From contig NZ_JACHND010000001.1 in NCBI RefSeq assembly GCF_014205275.1, positions 6,820,001-6,884,000 of the forward strand: a stretch of DNA of 64,000 nt, given 5' to 3'. Positions 10,090 to 17,313 of this stretch are shown piece after piece. Numbering within the stretch: the first letter of the stretch is position 1; each line of letters opens with the position of its first letter. Both the position numbers and the translations under genes were made by a program. Below the pieces are notes generated by a model. It saw nothing but the letters and a program-made list of their open reading frames with translations. It was not told the origin of the DNA and searched no databases. The DNA is from Sphaerisporangium siamense (GTDB lineage: Bacteria > Actinomycetota > Actinomycetes > Streptosporangiales > Streptosporangiaceae).

Positions 10090-10101
10090 CGCACCAGTCT
10101 A
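10090..10101 (-). promoter_or_regulatory. Candidate leaderless promoter of the his operon (-10 TAGACT)
   Basis: On the minus strand TAGACT (10101-10096) precedes the hisD GTG by 6 nt. The hexamer and spacing fit an actinobacterial -10 box of a leaderless transcript. No good -35 was found, and no histidine-codon leader peptide is apparent. Confidence 0.45.
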
Positions 10102-10165
10102 CGAAGGCCGGGACATGGATCCGGTCTTGGTCCGCCATTCGGACAGCCGCTTTACATTGTAGATT

Positions 10166-10180
10166 TTAACCTGACGTTAA
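10166..10180 (+). promoter_or_regulatory. Palindrome TTAAC-N5-GTTAA in the hisD/ybaK divergent region
   Basis: A perfect 5+5 bp dyad with a 5-bp spacer in an AT-rich patch that stands out from its surroundings, overlapping the putative -10 TAAGCT (10178-10183) which lies 7 nt before the GTG of the next gene. This is where a dimeric repressor would block the promoter. The regulator is unknown. Confidence 0.4.
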
Positions 10181-10190
10181 GCTGGGCGGC

Positions 10191-10688
10191 GTGAGCAAGA
10201 CGAAGAGCAAGGGCGGCCAGGGCACTCCCGCGACCGTGGCCCTGACCCGCGCCGGAGCCACCTTCACCCTCCACCCCTACGACCACGACCCGAACGCCCA
10301 GGCGTACGGCGAGGAGGCCGCCGACGCGCTCGGCCTGCCCTACGACCGCATCTTCAAGACCCTGGTCGCCGAGGTCGAGACCGGCCTCGCCGTCGCGGTC
10401 GTGCCGGTCTCCGGCCGCCTGGACCTGAAGGCGTTCGCCGCCGCGCTCGGCGGCAAGCGCGCGGCGATGGCCGACGCCGCCAAGGTCGAGCGGGTCACCG
10501 GGTACGTCGTCGGCGGCATCAGCCCGCTCGGCCAGCGCAAGGCCCTGCCCACCGTGGTCGACGCCTCGGCGCTGGACCACGAGACGATCTACTTCTCCGC
10601 CGGCCGCCGCGGCCTGCAGATCGAGACCGCCCCGGCCGAGCTGGTGCGCCTCACCCGGGCCGTCACCGCCCCGATCGCCAAGTCCTGA
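10191..10688 (+). CDS. ybaK: Cys-tRNA(Pro) deacylase, YbaK family
   Basis: 165 aa. YbaK hydrolyses Cys mischarged on tRNA-Pro in trans, proofreading prolyl-tRNA synthetase. The sequence has the family core: TFTLHPYDHDP, YGEEAADALGLPYDRIFKTLV, AVVPVSGRLDLKAFAAAL, GYVVGGISPLGQRKALPTVVD and the C-terminal SAGRRGLQIETAPAELVRLT. The Lys of RIFKTL is the residue linked to catalysis in this family. GTG start at 10191, apparently leaderless. The amidase follows 9 nt after the stop, so the two may be cotranscribed. Confidence 0.92.
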   Translation: MSKTKSKGGQGTPATVALTRAGATFTLHPYDHDPNAQAYGEEAADALGLPYDRIFKTLVAEVETGLAVAVVPVSGRLDLKAFAAALGGKRAAMADAAKVERVTGYVVGGISPLGQRKALPTVVDASALDHETIYFSAGRRGLQIETAPAELVRLTRAVTAPIAKS

Positions 10689-10697
10689 GGCGGCGCC

Positions 10698-12113
10698 ATG
10701 GGGAGCGAGCTCAACTACCTGCCCGCCACCGAGACGCTCGCGCTGCTGCGCGCCCGCGAGGTGAGCGCGGTGGAGGTCGCCGAGGCGAGCCTGCGGCGCG
10801 TCGAGGAGGTCAACGGCCGGGTCAACGCGATCGTCACCGTGACCGCCGACCTGGCGCTCGCGCGGGCCAGGGCCCTGGACGACGCCCTCGCCCGCGGCGA
10901 GGAGCCCGGTCCGCTGCACGGCCTGCCGATCGCCTACAAGGACCTGACCGACACCGCGGGCGTCCGCACCACCTACGGCTCCCCCCTGTTCGCCGACCAC
11001 GTGCCCGGCTCCGACGCCCTGGTCGTGCGGCGCGCCAAGGCCGCGGGCGCGGTGACGATCGGCAAGACCAACACGCCCGAGTTCGGCACCGGCTCCCACA
11101 CCGTCAACGCCGTGTTCGGCGCCACCCGCAACCCCTACGACCTGACGCGCAGCGCGGGCGGCAGCAGCGGAGGCTCCGCCGCCGCCCTGGCCGCCGGCAT
11201 GGTGGCGCTGGCCGACGGCTCCGACATGGGCGGCTCGCTGCGCAACCCCGCGTCCTTCTGCAACGTCGTCGGCCTGCGCCCCACCCCCGGCCGGGTGCCC
11301 GACCACTCCCCCACCGCGGCCTGGTTCAGCCTGGGGGTGGCCGGGCCCATGGCCCGCACGGTCGCCGACGCCGCGCTGCTCATGAGCGTGATCTCCGGGT
11401 TCGCGCCCACCTCGCCGTTCGCGGTCCGCGAGGACGGCTCCCTCTTCGCCGGGCCCCTCGAATGCGACCTGTCCGGCCTGCGCGTCGCCTACAGTCCCGA
11501 CCTCGGCGGCCTCCCCGTCGACCCGCGCACCGCGGCCGTCACCGCGCGGGCCCCCGAGGTGCTCGCCGGGCTCGGCGCCCGCGTCGAGCGGGCCGACCTC
11601 GACCTGTCCGGCGCCGAGGACGCCTTCCGCGTGCTGCGCGCCTGGCACTACCTGAACGCCTTCGGCGGCCTGCCCGCCGACCAGCTCGGCGCCAACGTCG
11701 CCTGGAACGTCGACCAGGGGCGCCGGGTCACCGCCGCCGACCTCGCCCGCGCCGAGCGCCTGCGCAGCCTGCTGTTCCACCGGGCCGGCGCCTTCTTCGA
11801 CGCCTACGACGTGCTCGTCGCCCCGGTCAGCCAGGTGCCGCCGTTCCCGGTCGAGGAGCCGTACGTCACCGAGGTCGCCGGCACTCCCATGCCGGACTAC
11901 CTGGCCTGGATGCGCTCGGCCTACTGGATCAGCGTCCTGCACGCACCCGCGGCCTCGGTGCCGTGCGGCTTCACCCCGGAAGGGCTGCCCGTCGGCGTCC
12001 AGATCATCGCCAGGCCGTGGGCCGACCTCACCGTGCTGAAGGTCGCCCACACCTTCGAACAGGCCACCCGCCACAGCGCCCGCCGTCCCCCGCAGAACTC
12101 CGCCTACGCCTAG
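10698..12113 (+). CDS. Amidase (amidase-signature family)
   Basis: 471 aa. The Ser-cisSer-Lys catalytic triad is visible: K81 in GLPIAYKDLTDTAG, the cis-Ser in SAGGSSGGSAAALAAG (around 156), and the nucleophile S180 in DMGGSLRNPASFCN. Amidase-signature enzymes cleave diverse amides; the substrate cannot be told. It lacks the GatA context (no gatB/gatC nearby), so it is unlikely to be the Glu-tRNA amidotransferase subunit. Its last roughly 270 bp before 12027 recur almost unchanged at 14156-14424, so the gene has taken part in a recent local duplication, but this copy appears intact. Confidence 0.9.
   Translation: MGSELNYLPATETLALLRAREVSAVEVAEASLRRVEEVNGRVNAIVTVTADLALARARALDDALARGEEPGPLHGLPIAYKDLTDTAGVRTTYGSPLFADHVPGSDALVVRRAKAAGAVTIGKTNTPEFGTGSHTVNAVFGATRNPYDLTRSAGGSSGGSAAALAAGMVALADGSDMGGSLRNPASFCNVVGLRPTPGRVPDHSPTAAWFSLGVAGPMARTVADAALLMSVISGFAPTSPFAVREDGSLFAGPLECDLSGLRVAYSPDLGGLPVDPRTAAVTARAPEVLAGLGARVERADLDLSGAEDAFRVLRAWHYLNAFGGLPADQLGANVAWNVDQGRRVTAADLARAERLRSLLFHRAGAFFDAYDVLVAPVSQVPPFPVEEPYVTEVAGTPMPDYLAWMRSAYWISVLHAPAASVPCGFTPEGLPVGVQIIARPWADLTVLKVAHTFEQATRHSARRPPQNSAYA
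11759..12027 (+). repeat. Source copy of a 269-bp direct repeat (amidase 3' part)
   Basis: Matches 14156-14424 at a constant offset of 2397 bp with three mismatches seen by eye (near 11782, 12008 and 12021). The repeat starts inside the codon series for RLRSLLFHRAGAF and stops shortly before the amidase C-terminus. Confidence 0.9.
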
Positions 12114-12264
12114 ACCTCCGCCCGGACCCATCACCGGCCCTGCCCGGGAGAGCCGGGCGCGTGCTGACACGGTGGGTGCCTCCGCTGGCCGCGGGGCGCG
12201 CTCGATGAGGATGCCGCTGATCGGCGACTCCGGCTTCTCCTCCGTCCTGAACCTGCGGGCTTCT

Positions 12265-12365
12265 TGGACCTGCGGGACGGTCCGGCCGGCGCCTTGGCCG
12301 GGATCTATCACCAGCGGTGGTCACACGGGACCGGGAATGATCAGATCAAGACGCATCCGCGCGGG
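12265..12365 (+). repeat. 101-bp perfect inverted repeat, left arm
   Basis: Identical, base for base by eye, to the reverse complement of 13909-14009. Similarity stops sharply at both edges. Together the arms bracket 1745 bp. Confidence 0.92.
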
Positions 12366-12420
12366 GCGGCATTGGCTCAAAAGATCCAGTACCGCCCGCG
12401 CCTCGTCGACGGATGCCTCG
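12265..12420 (+). pseudogene. IS4-type transposase fragment, left copy
   Basis: The plus strand reads DGPAGALAGIYHQRWSHGTG followed by NDQIKTHPRG, which is the middle of an IS4-family DDE transposase (the Y-x-x-R-W ... D-x-(I/L)-K-T-H-x-R-G region preceding the third catalytic residue). After KTHPRG the frame runs into unrelated sequence and stops, so only about 35 transposase residues survive. 101 bp of it are identical to the inverted copy at 13909-14009. Confidence 0.75.
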
Positions 12421-12424
12421 CCGA

Positions 12425-12480
12425 GTCACGGAAGCCGTAGTTCGTGAAGCCGGGGGATCACGAACTACGGCTTCCGTGAC
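12425..12480. repeat. Perfect 23-bp hairpin with 10-nt loop
   Basis: Left arm 12425-12447 begins GTCACGGAAGCC; right arm 12458-12480 is its exact complement; the loop is AGCCGGGGGA. There is no T-tract, so a simple rho-independent terminator is unlikely. It marks the composition boundary of the island. It could be a mobile palindrome, a MITE-like remnant or a protein-binding dyad. Confidence 0.85.
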
Positions 12481-12722
12481 AGAGGACCTGAACAGTCACA
12501 GATGACAATCTACGACTGGGCCCGCGTGACACCGACCTGACCATCACAGCAGGAGTGTAATCACGCGCATCAAGGATCAGTAAGGCGTCTTCCGCAGTCA
12601 CTGGAATCAGATCGGTCAACCCAAAACGAAATGATTCTAGCGGGCCATTTCCGATCTCTTCATACGCCTGGGATCAACACAGCCTGGATAATCTACTGTT
12701 ACCCTTTGGAGCGGCGATTGAG

Positions 12723-13157
12723 CTAAAGCCAGATGGCGTTATCCCAAGAACCGCACGAGTAATCTCCACCCGCCTCGGTGAGGCACTCTTTGACTTGGAC
12801 GGCGTCATCGCCGTTGCTGACATTGATTCGAGGGTAGCTGATAACTCTTTCTTGATATGCACCACTACCAGAGGCGCTGACGCTATAGGGAGATGAAGAG
12901 CCACCCGTGGCGAGTCCAAATCGGATGTAGAGGCGGGCACCGTGACTATCGGTGGCGGTATCAGTAACCGCGATGGTGAGTGCGATGTCGCCGTTGGCGT
13001 CGAAATCGAGGTCCCCACGCCCGTAAGCGCCCACTACATCTCCGGCCGTTCCGGTCGCGGTCCACTCGGGGGTGACTGAGGCAGCAGCCGGTACAGCACT
13101 CGCGACGACAGCGCTGAGAGCCAATGCTCCAGCCAAGATAAGGGACGACTTCTTCAT
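12723..13157 (-). CDS. Secreted protein of unknown function, 144 aa, low-GC gene
   Basis: ATG at 13157 follows GAAAGGA with 5-6 nt spacing. A Sec signal peptide is clear: MKKSSLILAGALALSAVVAS then AVPAAASV with an Ala-x-Ala site near residue 27. The mature protein is small, acidic and Gly/Ser/Asp-rich (GDLDFDANGDIALTIAVTDT), with two Cys near the C-terminus (KECLTE and DYSCGSW) that may pair. Codon use and base composition are less GC-rich than neighbouring genes, and it lies between inverted repeats of IS origin, so recent acquisition is likely. I do not recognise a family; the alternating polar/hydrophobic pattern suggests a beta-sandwich (inference). Confidence 0.75.
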   Translation of the reverse strand: MKKSSLILAGALALSAVVASAVPAAASVTPEWTATGTAGDVVGAYGRGDLDFDANGDIALTIAVTDTATDSHGARLYIRFGLATGGSSSPYSVSASGSGAYQERVISYPRINVSNGDDAVQVKECLTEAGGDYSCGSWDNAIWL

Positions 13158-13534
13158 GAGCATCCTTTCGCGTACACCGATCCATGGCAGGCTAAAGGGA
13201 TGACCGATATGCAGGCGGCCATGAAGGTCCATATGACGCCACGCATGTCCAGGCTAGAAATAGTCCAAATACATCACCCCTTTTCGGCGTGTTTCTCTGC
13301 CTGACTGCAGGATGTCAAATTCACCTAAGGAAATCAAGTGGCATGTTCCGGTATATGAACTCTCACCGTCGGCCGCCATCCTGTTATCAGCTGATAGCTG
13401 AGCGTGACAGGAAGGTTGGTAACGGTCTCAGCGTCTCGCGTCGCCGTGGCGGCCGAGGAGTCATGGTCACGGCTCAGTACTCAATGCCGCTTACCTAAAA
13501 ATGATCAAGTGGCGAGGGTGGGTCAAGGCAGGTT
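13158..13534. other. Lower-GC intergenic stretch, no gene recognised
   Basis: Between the secreted-protein gene and the transposase remnant. It must hold the minus-strand promoter of the secreted-protein gene; I see no convincing -35/-10 pair. A 69-codon open frame on the plus strand (13289-13498) has no ribosome binding site and no recognisable sequence. Confidence 0.5.
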
Positions 13535-14150
13535 GGGGCGAGGTTGATCACGGCGGGTCCATCGCGGCGTACGCCAACATCGCCAGGCCTTTGAGCGCGA
13601 AGGAGTTGTGGTGGGCACGCTTGACCACCGCGGGTAGCTGCGGTCGCGCCGCTTGGGGTGACATGCTGTTTCGCGTGATGTCCTTCCTGAGGACCTCGCT
13701 CACCGATCCTGCCGATCAGGAGGAAATCCACAGCTCATCGGCACGGCCACGGACTTCGTGGACGGGCCAGGTGAACTTGACCCGGTCCGGGCCGATCTGG
13801 GCCTCGGTCGCGGCTTCGCAGATCAACACCGACAGCGCGTAGTGGGTCAACAGGTAGCCGCACATTCCGGCGAGCACCAGGTCCGGTTTCTTGGACCGAA
13901 GCACCCGGCCCGCGCGGATGCGTCTTGATCTGATCATTCCCGGTCCCGTGTGACCACCGCTGGTGATAGATCCCGGCCAAGGCGCCGGCCGGACCGTCCC
14001 GCAGGTCCAGGAGCGCGGTGACCGAGCACATCAGCGCGCCGTCCTGGCCAGGCTCGCGATTGGGATCCGTGTACTCGACCACCCGGATCAGGGCTGCCTG
14101 GTCCGGGCCGAACTCGCCTCCCGCACGGGTCGCCTCCACCACCGCGTCCC
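13535..14150 (-). pseudogene. IS4-family transposase remnant, frameshifted, 5'-truncated
   Basis: Reading the minus strand, three frames in succession give IS4-type transposase: first GPDQAALIRVVEYTDPN ... LAGIYHQRWSHGTGNDQIKT, then RVLRSKKPDLVLAGMCGYLL and THYALSVLICEAATEAQIGP, then LPAVVKRAHHNSFALKGLAM near the C-terminus. At least two frameshifts separate them and everything upstream of about 14150, including the N-terminal half and the first catalytic Asp, is gone; the lost part is replaced by the amidase fragment. It cannot encode an active transposase. Confidence 0.85.
13909..14009 (-). repeat. 101-bp perfect inverted repeat, right arm
   Basis: Reverse complement of 12265-12365 with no mismatch seen. 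It lies inside the longer transposase remnant, so the right side is the likelier source and the left arm the derived copy. Confidence 0.92.
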
Positions 14151-14155
14151 GACGT

Positions 14156-14424
14156 CCTGCGCAGCCTGCTGTTCCACCGCGCCGGCGCCTTCTTCGACGC
14201 CTACGACGTGCTCGTCGCCCCGGTCAGCCAGGTGCCGCCGTTCCCGGTCGAGGAGCCGTACGTCACCGAGGTCGCCGGCACTCCCATGCCGGACTACCTG
14301 GCCTGGATGCGCTCGGCCTACTGGATCAGCGTCCTGCACGCACCCGCGGCCTCGGTGCCGTGCGGCTTCACCCCGGAAGGGCTGCCCGTCGGCGTCCAGA
14401 TCATCCCCAGGCCGTGGCCCGACC
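14156..14424 (+). pseudogene. Duplicated amidase fragment (codons for about residues 355-443)
   Basis: Encodes LRSLLFHRAGAFFDAYDVLV through GVQII, i.e. the amidase C-terminal part, with no catalytic triad and no start. It begins exactly where the transposase remnant ends. About 99 percent identical to 11759-12027, so the duplication is recent. It is not expected to be functional. Confidence 0.9.
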
Positions 14425-14679
14425 GCGCCGCTCCGGCCCCGCGTCGCGGAATTTCGCGGTCAGGACGGTCCGCCCCGGACCAGCGCATATAACGCTCGCC
14501 CGGGCGCCCGCGCACATAACATTTCCCAGTAACGCCGGTGCTATATCACCGTCCGGCGTTCTCGTCGCCGCAGGCCAGACCCCTGAGAGGCGCGAAACGC
14601 CCACGGCTCCGGGCTTCTTGACGCCGTAGATGACATATGTCATCCAATTGGGTAACCCCCAGCCCCCCGGAGGATACCG

Positions 14680-15204
14680 ATGCGAAGAGCTGTGCATTTC
14701 CTCGCCATCCTGGCCGTCACCCTCACGTCTTTTCTAATCAGCGCCCCCGCCGGCCACGCGAAGTCCCTCGTCACGGTCCTGCGATATGACGCCAGCCGTG
14801 CCCAGGAGTTCCGCCCCTACATCGACCAGGCCGCCGCGATCTGGAATTCCAGCGTCCGCAACGTCCGGCTGGAACCGGGAACGCCCGCCCACTTCGTGGT
14901 GTACGCCGACAACGGATGGCCCCGTGCCATGCCCACCAGCCTCGGCCGCGGAACGGTCTGGATCGGCCGTCAGGCCACCCAGCAGGGCCACAACCCGCTG
15001 CGCATCTCCACCCACGAGATCGGCCACATTCTCGGTCTGCCCGACCGCCGCACCGGCCTGTGCACGGACCTGATGTCGGGCGCCAGCGCCGGCACGAGCT
15101 GCACCAACCCCAACCCGAACACGGCGGAGAAAGCCGAGGTCGACCGCAACTTCGCCGGCAGAACCCCGCAGATCACCTTCAACACGCTGTACGTCAACCG
15201 CTGA
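14680..15204 (+). CDS. Snapalysin-type secreted zinc metalloprotease (M7)
   Basis: 174 aa with a Sec signal peptide (MRRAVHFLAILAVTLTSFLI then SAPAGHA). The active-site motif is H112-E113-x-x-H116-x-x-G-L-P-D122, in which Asp is the third zinc ligand: this is the mark of peptidase family M7 (snapalysin, small neutral protease of Streptomyces). The following TGLCTDLMSGASAGTSC and NPNPNTAEKAEVDRNFAG also match the family, including the disulfide Cys pair. GGAGG sits 7 nt before the ATG. Snapalysins are often next to a LysR activator; none is here. It probably degrades extracellular protein. Confidence 0.93.
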   Translation: MRRAVHFLAILAVTLTSFLISAPAGHAKSLVTVLRYDASRAQEFRPYIDQAAAIWNSSVRNVRLEPGTPAHFVVYADNGWPRAMPTSLGRGTVWIGRQATQQGHNPLRISTHEIGHILGLPDRRTGLCTDLMSGASAGTSCTNPNPNTAEKAEVDRNFAGRTPQITFNTLYVNR

Positions 15205-15225
15205 CGAACCGGACAGGCGATAAGC

Positions 15226-15258
15226 GGCGGCCCGGAGGGCTCCTGCCCCCGGGCCGCC
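15226..15258. terminator. Strong hairpin between convergent genes
   Basis: GGCGGCCCGG (15226-15235) pairs with CCGGGCCGCC (15249-15258); an inner GGGC/GCCC extends the stem across one bulge. It lies between the snapalysin stop and the stop of the DUF2567 gene and probably serves both. No T-tract. Confidence 0.6.
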
Positions 15259-15311
15259 GGAATTCGCGGCCTGCGGGCCCGCGCGGACGACGCGGTGACC
15301 GGTCGCGGTGA

Positions 15312-15890
15312 CTAGGAGTCCAGCGGGCCCAACTCCCCCGCGTACGGCTTACGGAGAGGCGAGTCGCGGTAGCCGTCCACGGACTCGACGATGCCGAAGA
15401 CGGCGACCGCGATCAGAGGCCAGGCCAGCAGCACGCCGTAGGCCGTGACGGTGAGGACGTCGACGCGGGAGCCGATCGCCGCCGCGCCGGTGGAGGCCGC
15501 GCGGATGGTGGAGTCGCCGAGCGACATGCCGACGCTGAGCGTCAGGAACCCGGCGAGCAGGCCGCCGACGGCCAGCCCGGCCAGCAGCGCCACCGGGCGC
15601 CCCCGGCGGGAGATCAGGTAGGCGACGATGCCGCAGGCCAGCCCACCGACGCCGGTGACCACGGCGAACCAGCCGTCGGCGGCGATCAGGGACTGGGAGG
15701 TGGGATCGGTGAGCTGGGGACCCGTCCGGGTGATCAGATACGGCGTGCGGGGGGCGAGGGCCGACCACGTGAACCCCGCGACCACCCCCAGGACGGCGAG
15801 GACGACCACGGTCGCTCCGAAATCGCGCACATGCCGCACCGGATCACTCCGTCCTGTCGCGCGCCCCTGCACCAGCGTGCGGATCCGCAT
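15312..15890 (-). CDS. DUF2567-type integral membrane protein
   Basis: 192 aa with four hydrophobic segments: about 27-47 (VVVLAVLGVVAGFTWSALAP), 74-93 (FAVVTGVGGLACGIVAYLIS), 100-120 (ALLAGLAVGGLLAGFLTLSV) and 147-170 (VTAYGVLLAWPLIAVAVFGI). The loop after helix 1 carries APRTPYLITRTG and a conserved ADGWF, typical of the DUF2567 actinobacterial family. Role unknown. It is divergent from murA, with the start codons about 67 bp apart, and convergent with snapalysin. Confidence 0.75.
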   Translation of the reverse strand: MRIRTLVQGRATGRSDPVRHVRDFGATVVVLAVLGVVAGFTWSALAPRTPYLITRTGPQLTDPTSQSLIAADGWFAVVTGVGGLACGIVAYLISRRGRPVALLAGLAVGGLLAGFLTLSVGMSLGDSTIRAASTGAAAIGSRVDVLTVTAYGVLLAWPLIAVAVFGIVESVDGYRDSPLRKPYAGELGPLDS

Positions 15891-15943
15891 ATGTTACCCA
15901 CGGGAGCACGCCGCCGTACCTTCGGCCACGCGCGCCGCATGGT

Positions 15944-15956
15944 TAGGCTGTCCCCC
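15944..15956 (+). promoter_or_regulatory. Leaderless promoter of murA (-10 TAGGCT)
   Basis: TAGGCT at 15944-15949 is followed by 7 nt and then GTG at 15957, the leaderless geometry also seen at 2141. There is no Shine-Dalgarno before the GTG. Confidence 0.6.
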
Positions 15957-17261
15957 GTGAGCGATGAGGTATGGCTGATCGATCCGAGCGGCCCCCTGCG
16001 CGGGGACGTCGAGGTACGCGGCTCGAAGAACGCGGTGTCCAAGCACATGGTCGCGGCCATGCTGGGCATCGGCCCGAGCACGTTGCACAACGCCCCCGAG
16101 GTGGGCGAGGTCGGCATCACGGCCGCGATGCTCTCGGCCCTCGGCATCGAGGTCGACATCACCCAGCGTGAGATCACCCTGGAGCGCGGCCCCGAGATCC
16201 GTCCCCGCGTCCCCGAGGCCTTCACCGGCCTCAACCGCATCCCGATCCTGATGCTCGGCCCGCTGCTGCACCTGGCGGGCGAGGCGTACGTCCCGCTGGT
16301 CGGCGGCGACCCGATCGGGCGGCGGCCGGTGAACTTCCACGTCGAGGCGCTGCGCGCCCTCGGCGCGGAGATCGAGGTGCGCGACACCGGCATCTTCGCC
16401 AAGGCGACCCGGCTGCGCGGCGCCCGCATCGAGCTGCCCTACCCCAGCGTCGGCGCCACCGAGACGATCCTGCTGTCGGCGGTGCTCGCCGAGGGCAAGA
16501 CGGTGATCAAGGGGGCGGCCACCGAGCCCGAGGTGGTCGAGCTGGCGCTGTTCCTGCAGCGCATGGGCGCGCGCATCGAGCTCAGCCCGGACCGCCGCAT
16601 CGTCATCGAGGGCGTCGAGCGGCTGCGCGGCGCCTCGACGTGGCTCGCGGGCGACCGCATCGAGGCGTTCTCCTACCTGGTGGCGGGCCTGATCACCGGC
16701 GGCGAGGTGCGGGTGCACGGCTGCCCGCAGGACCGTCTGGTGACCGCGATCACCACCCTGGCCCGCATGGGGGCCCGGTTCGACATCACCGACGAGTGGC
16801 TGACCGCCTCCGCGCCGCACGGCCTGCGCGCCGCCGCCGTGCAGACCGACACCCACCCCGGCTTCATGACCGACTGGCAGACCCCGCTGATGGTGCTGTT
16901 CACCCAGGCCGAGGGCATGTCGGTGCTGCACGAGACCGTCTTCGAGAACCGCCTGGTGTACGTGCCGGCGCTGCAGAAGATGGGCTGCGAGATCGAGACG
17001 TTCGACGTGTGCCTCGGCGGGCCCGCGTGCCGCTACCACGACACCAACGCCAAGCACTCGGCGGTCGTGCGCGGGGTGTCCAAGCTGCGCGGCGCCGACG
17101 TCACGCTGCCCGACATCCGGGCCGGGTTCTCGGCCGTGCTCGCCGCGGCGGTGGCCGAGGGCACCTCCACGCTGCGCGGGGTGAATCACATCGAGCGCGG
17201 CTACCATCGCGTTTTCGACCAGTTCACCTCACTTGGGTTGAAGATCAGCCGGGGAGCGTAA
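15957..17261 (+). CDS. murA: UDP-N-acetylglucosamine 1-carboxyvinyltransferase, Asp-variant
   Basis: 434 aa. MurA transfers enolpyruvate from PEP to UDP-GlcNAc, the first committed step of peptidoglycan synthesis. Seen: substrate Lys/Asn in RGSKNAVSKH (K24, N25), the flexible loop LVGGDPIGRRPVNFH, the catalytic Asp region HPGFMTDWQTPL and the DIRAGFSAVLAA segment near the C-terminus. The loop has Asp (D118) where E. coli MurA has Cys115; that Cys is the residue alkylated by fosfomycin, and Asp variants such as mycobacterial MurA are resistant. The GTG at 15957 fits the family N-terminus. A class A PBP gene follows 52 bp downstream. Confidence 0.93.
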   Translation: MSDEVWLIDPSGPLRGDVEVRGSKNAVSKHMVAAMLGIGPSTLHNAPEVGEVGITAAMLSALGIEVDITQREITLERGPEIRPRVPEAFTGLNRIPILMLGPLLHLAGEAYVPLVGGDPIGRRPVNFHVEALRALGAEIEVRDTGIFAKATRLRGARIELPYPSVGATETILLSAVLAEGKTVIKGAATEPEVVELALFLQRMGARIELSPDRRIVIEGVERLRGASTWLAGDRIEAFSYLVAGLITGGEVRVHGCPQDRLVTAITTLARMGARFDITDEWLTASAPHGLRAAAVQTDTHPGFMTDWQTPLMVLFTQAEGMSVLHETVFENRLVYVPALQKMGCEIETFDVCLGGPACRYHDTNAKHSAVVRGVSKLRGADVTLPDIRAGFSAVLAAAVAEGTSTLRGVNHIERGYHRVFDQFTSLGLKISRGA

Positions 17262-17313
17262 AGGTTCCGCGAGGGGCGTTTGCGGACGTTCCTCCTGTGA
17301 GCACCTTTATCCC

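Larger units (their letters stand above)
12114..12722. other. Gene-poor stretch at the left side of the rearranged island
   Basis: No complete gene is supported. The stretch holds the first 101-bp repeat with an IS4-type transposase fragment (12265-12365), a 56-bp perfect hairpin (12425-12480), and from about 12480 onward visibly lower-GC sequence leading to the end of the secreted-protein gene. Base composition changes abruptly after the hairpin. Confidence 0.6.

Noticed and set aside
10152-12311. 719-codon minus-strand frame opposite ybaK and the amidase
   Set aside because: Runs antisense to two recognised enzymes; its His/Gly/Gln/Val-rich sequence is the usual shadow of high-GC coding DNA.
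13289-13842. Two short plus-strand frames in the rearranged island
   Set aside because: No ribosome binding site; the second is antisense to the transposase remnant.
12114-14680. tRNA or att site next to the island
   Set aside because: I looked for cloverleaf arms and CCA-type ends near both borders and saw none, so tRNA-targeted integration is not supported.
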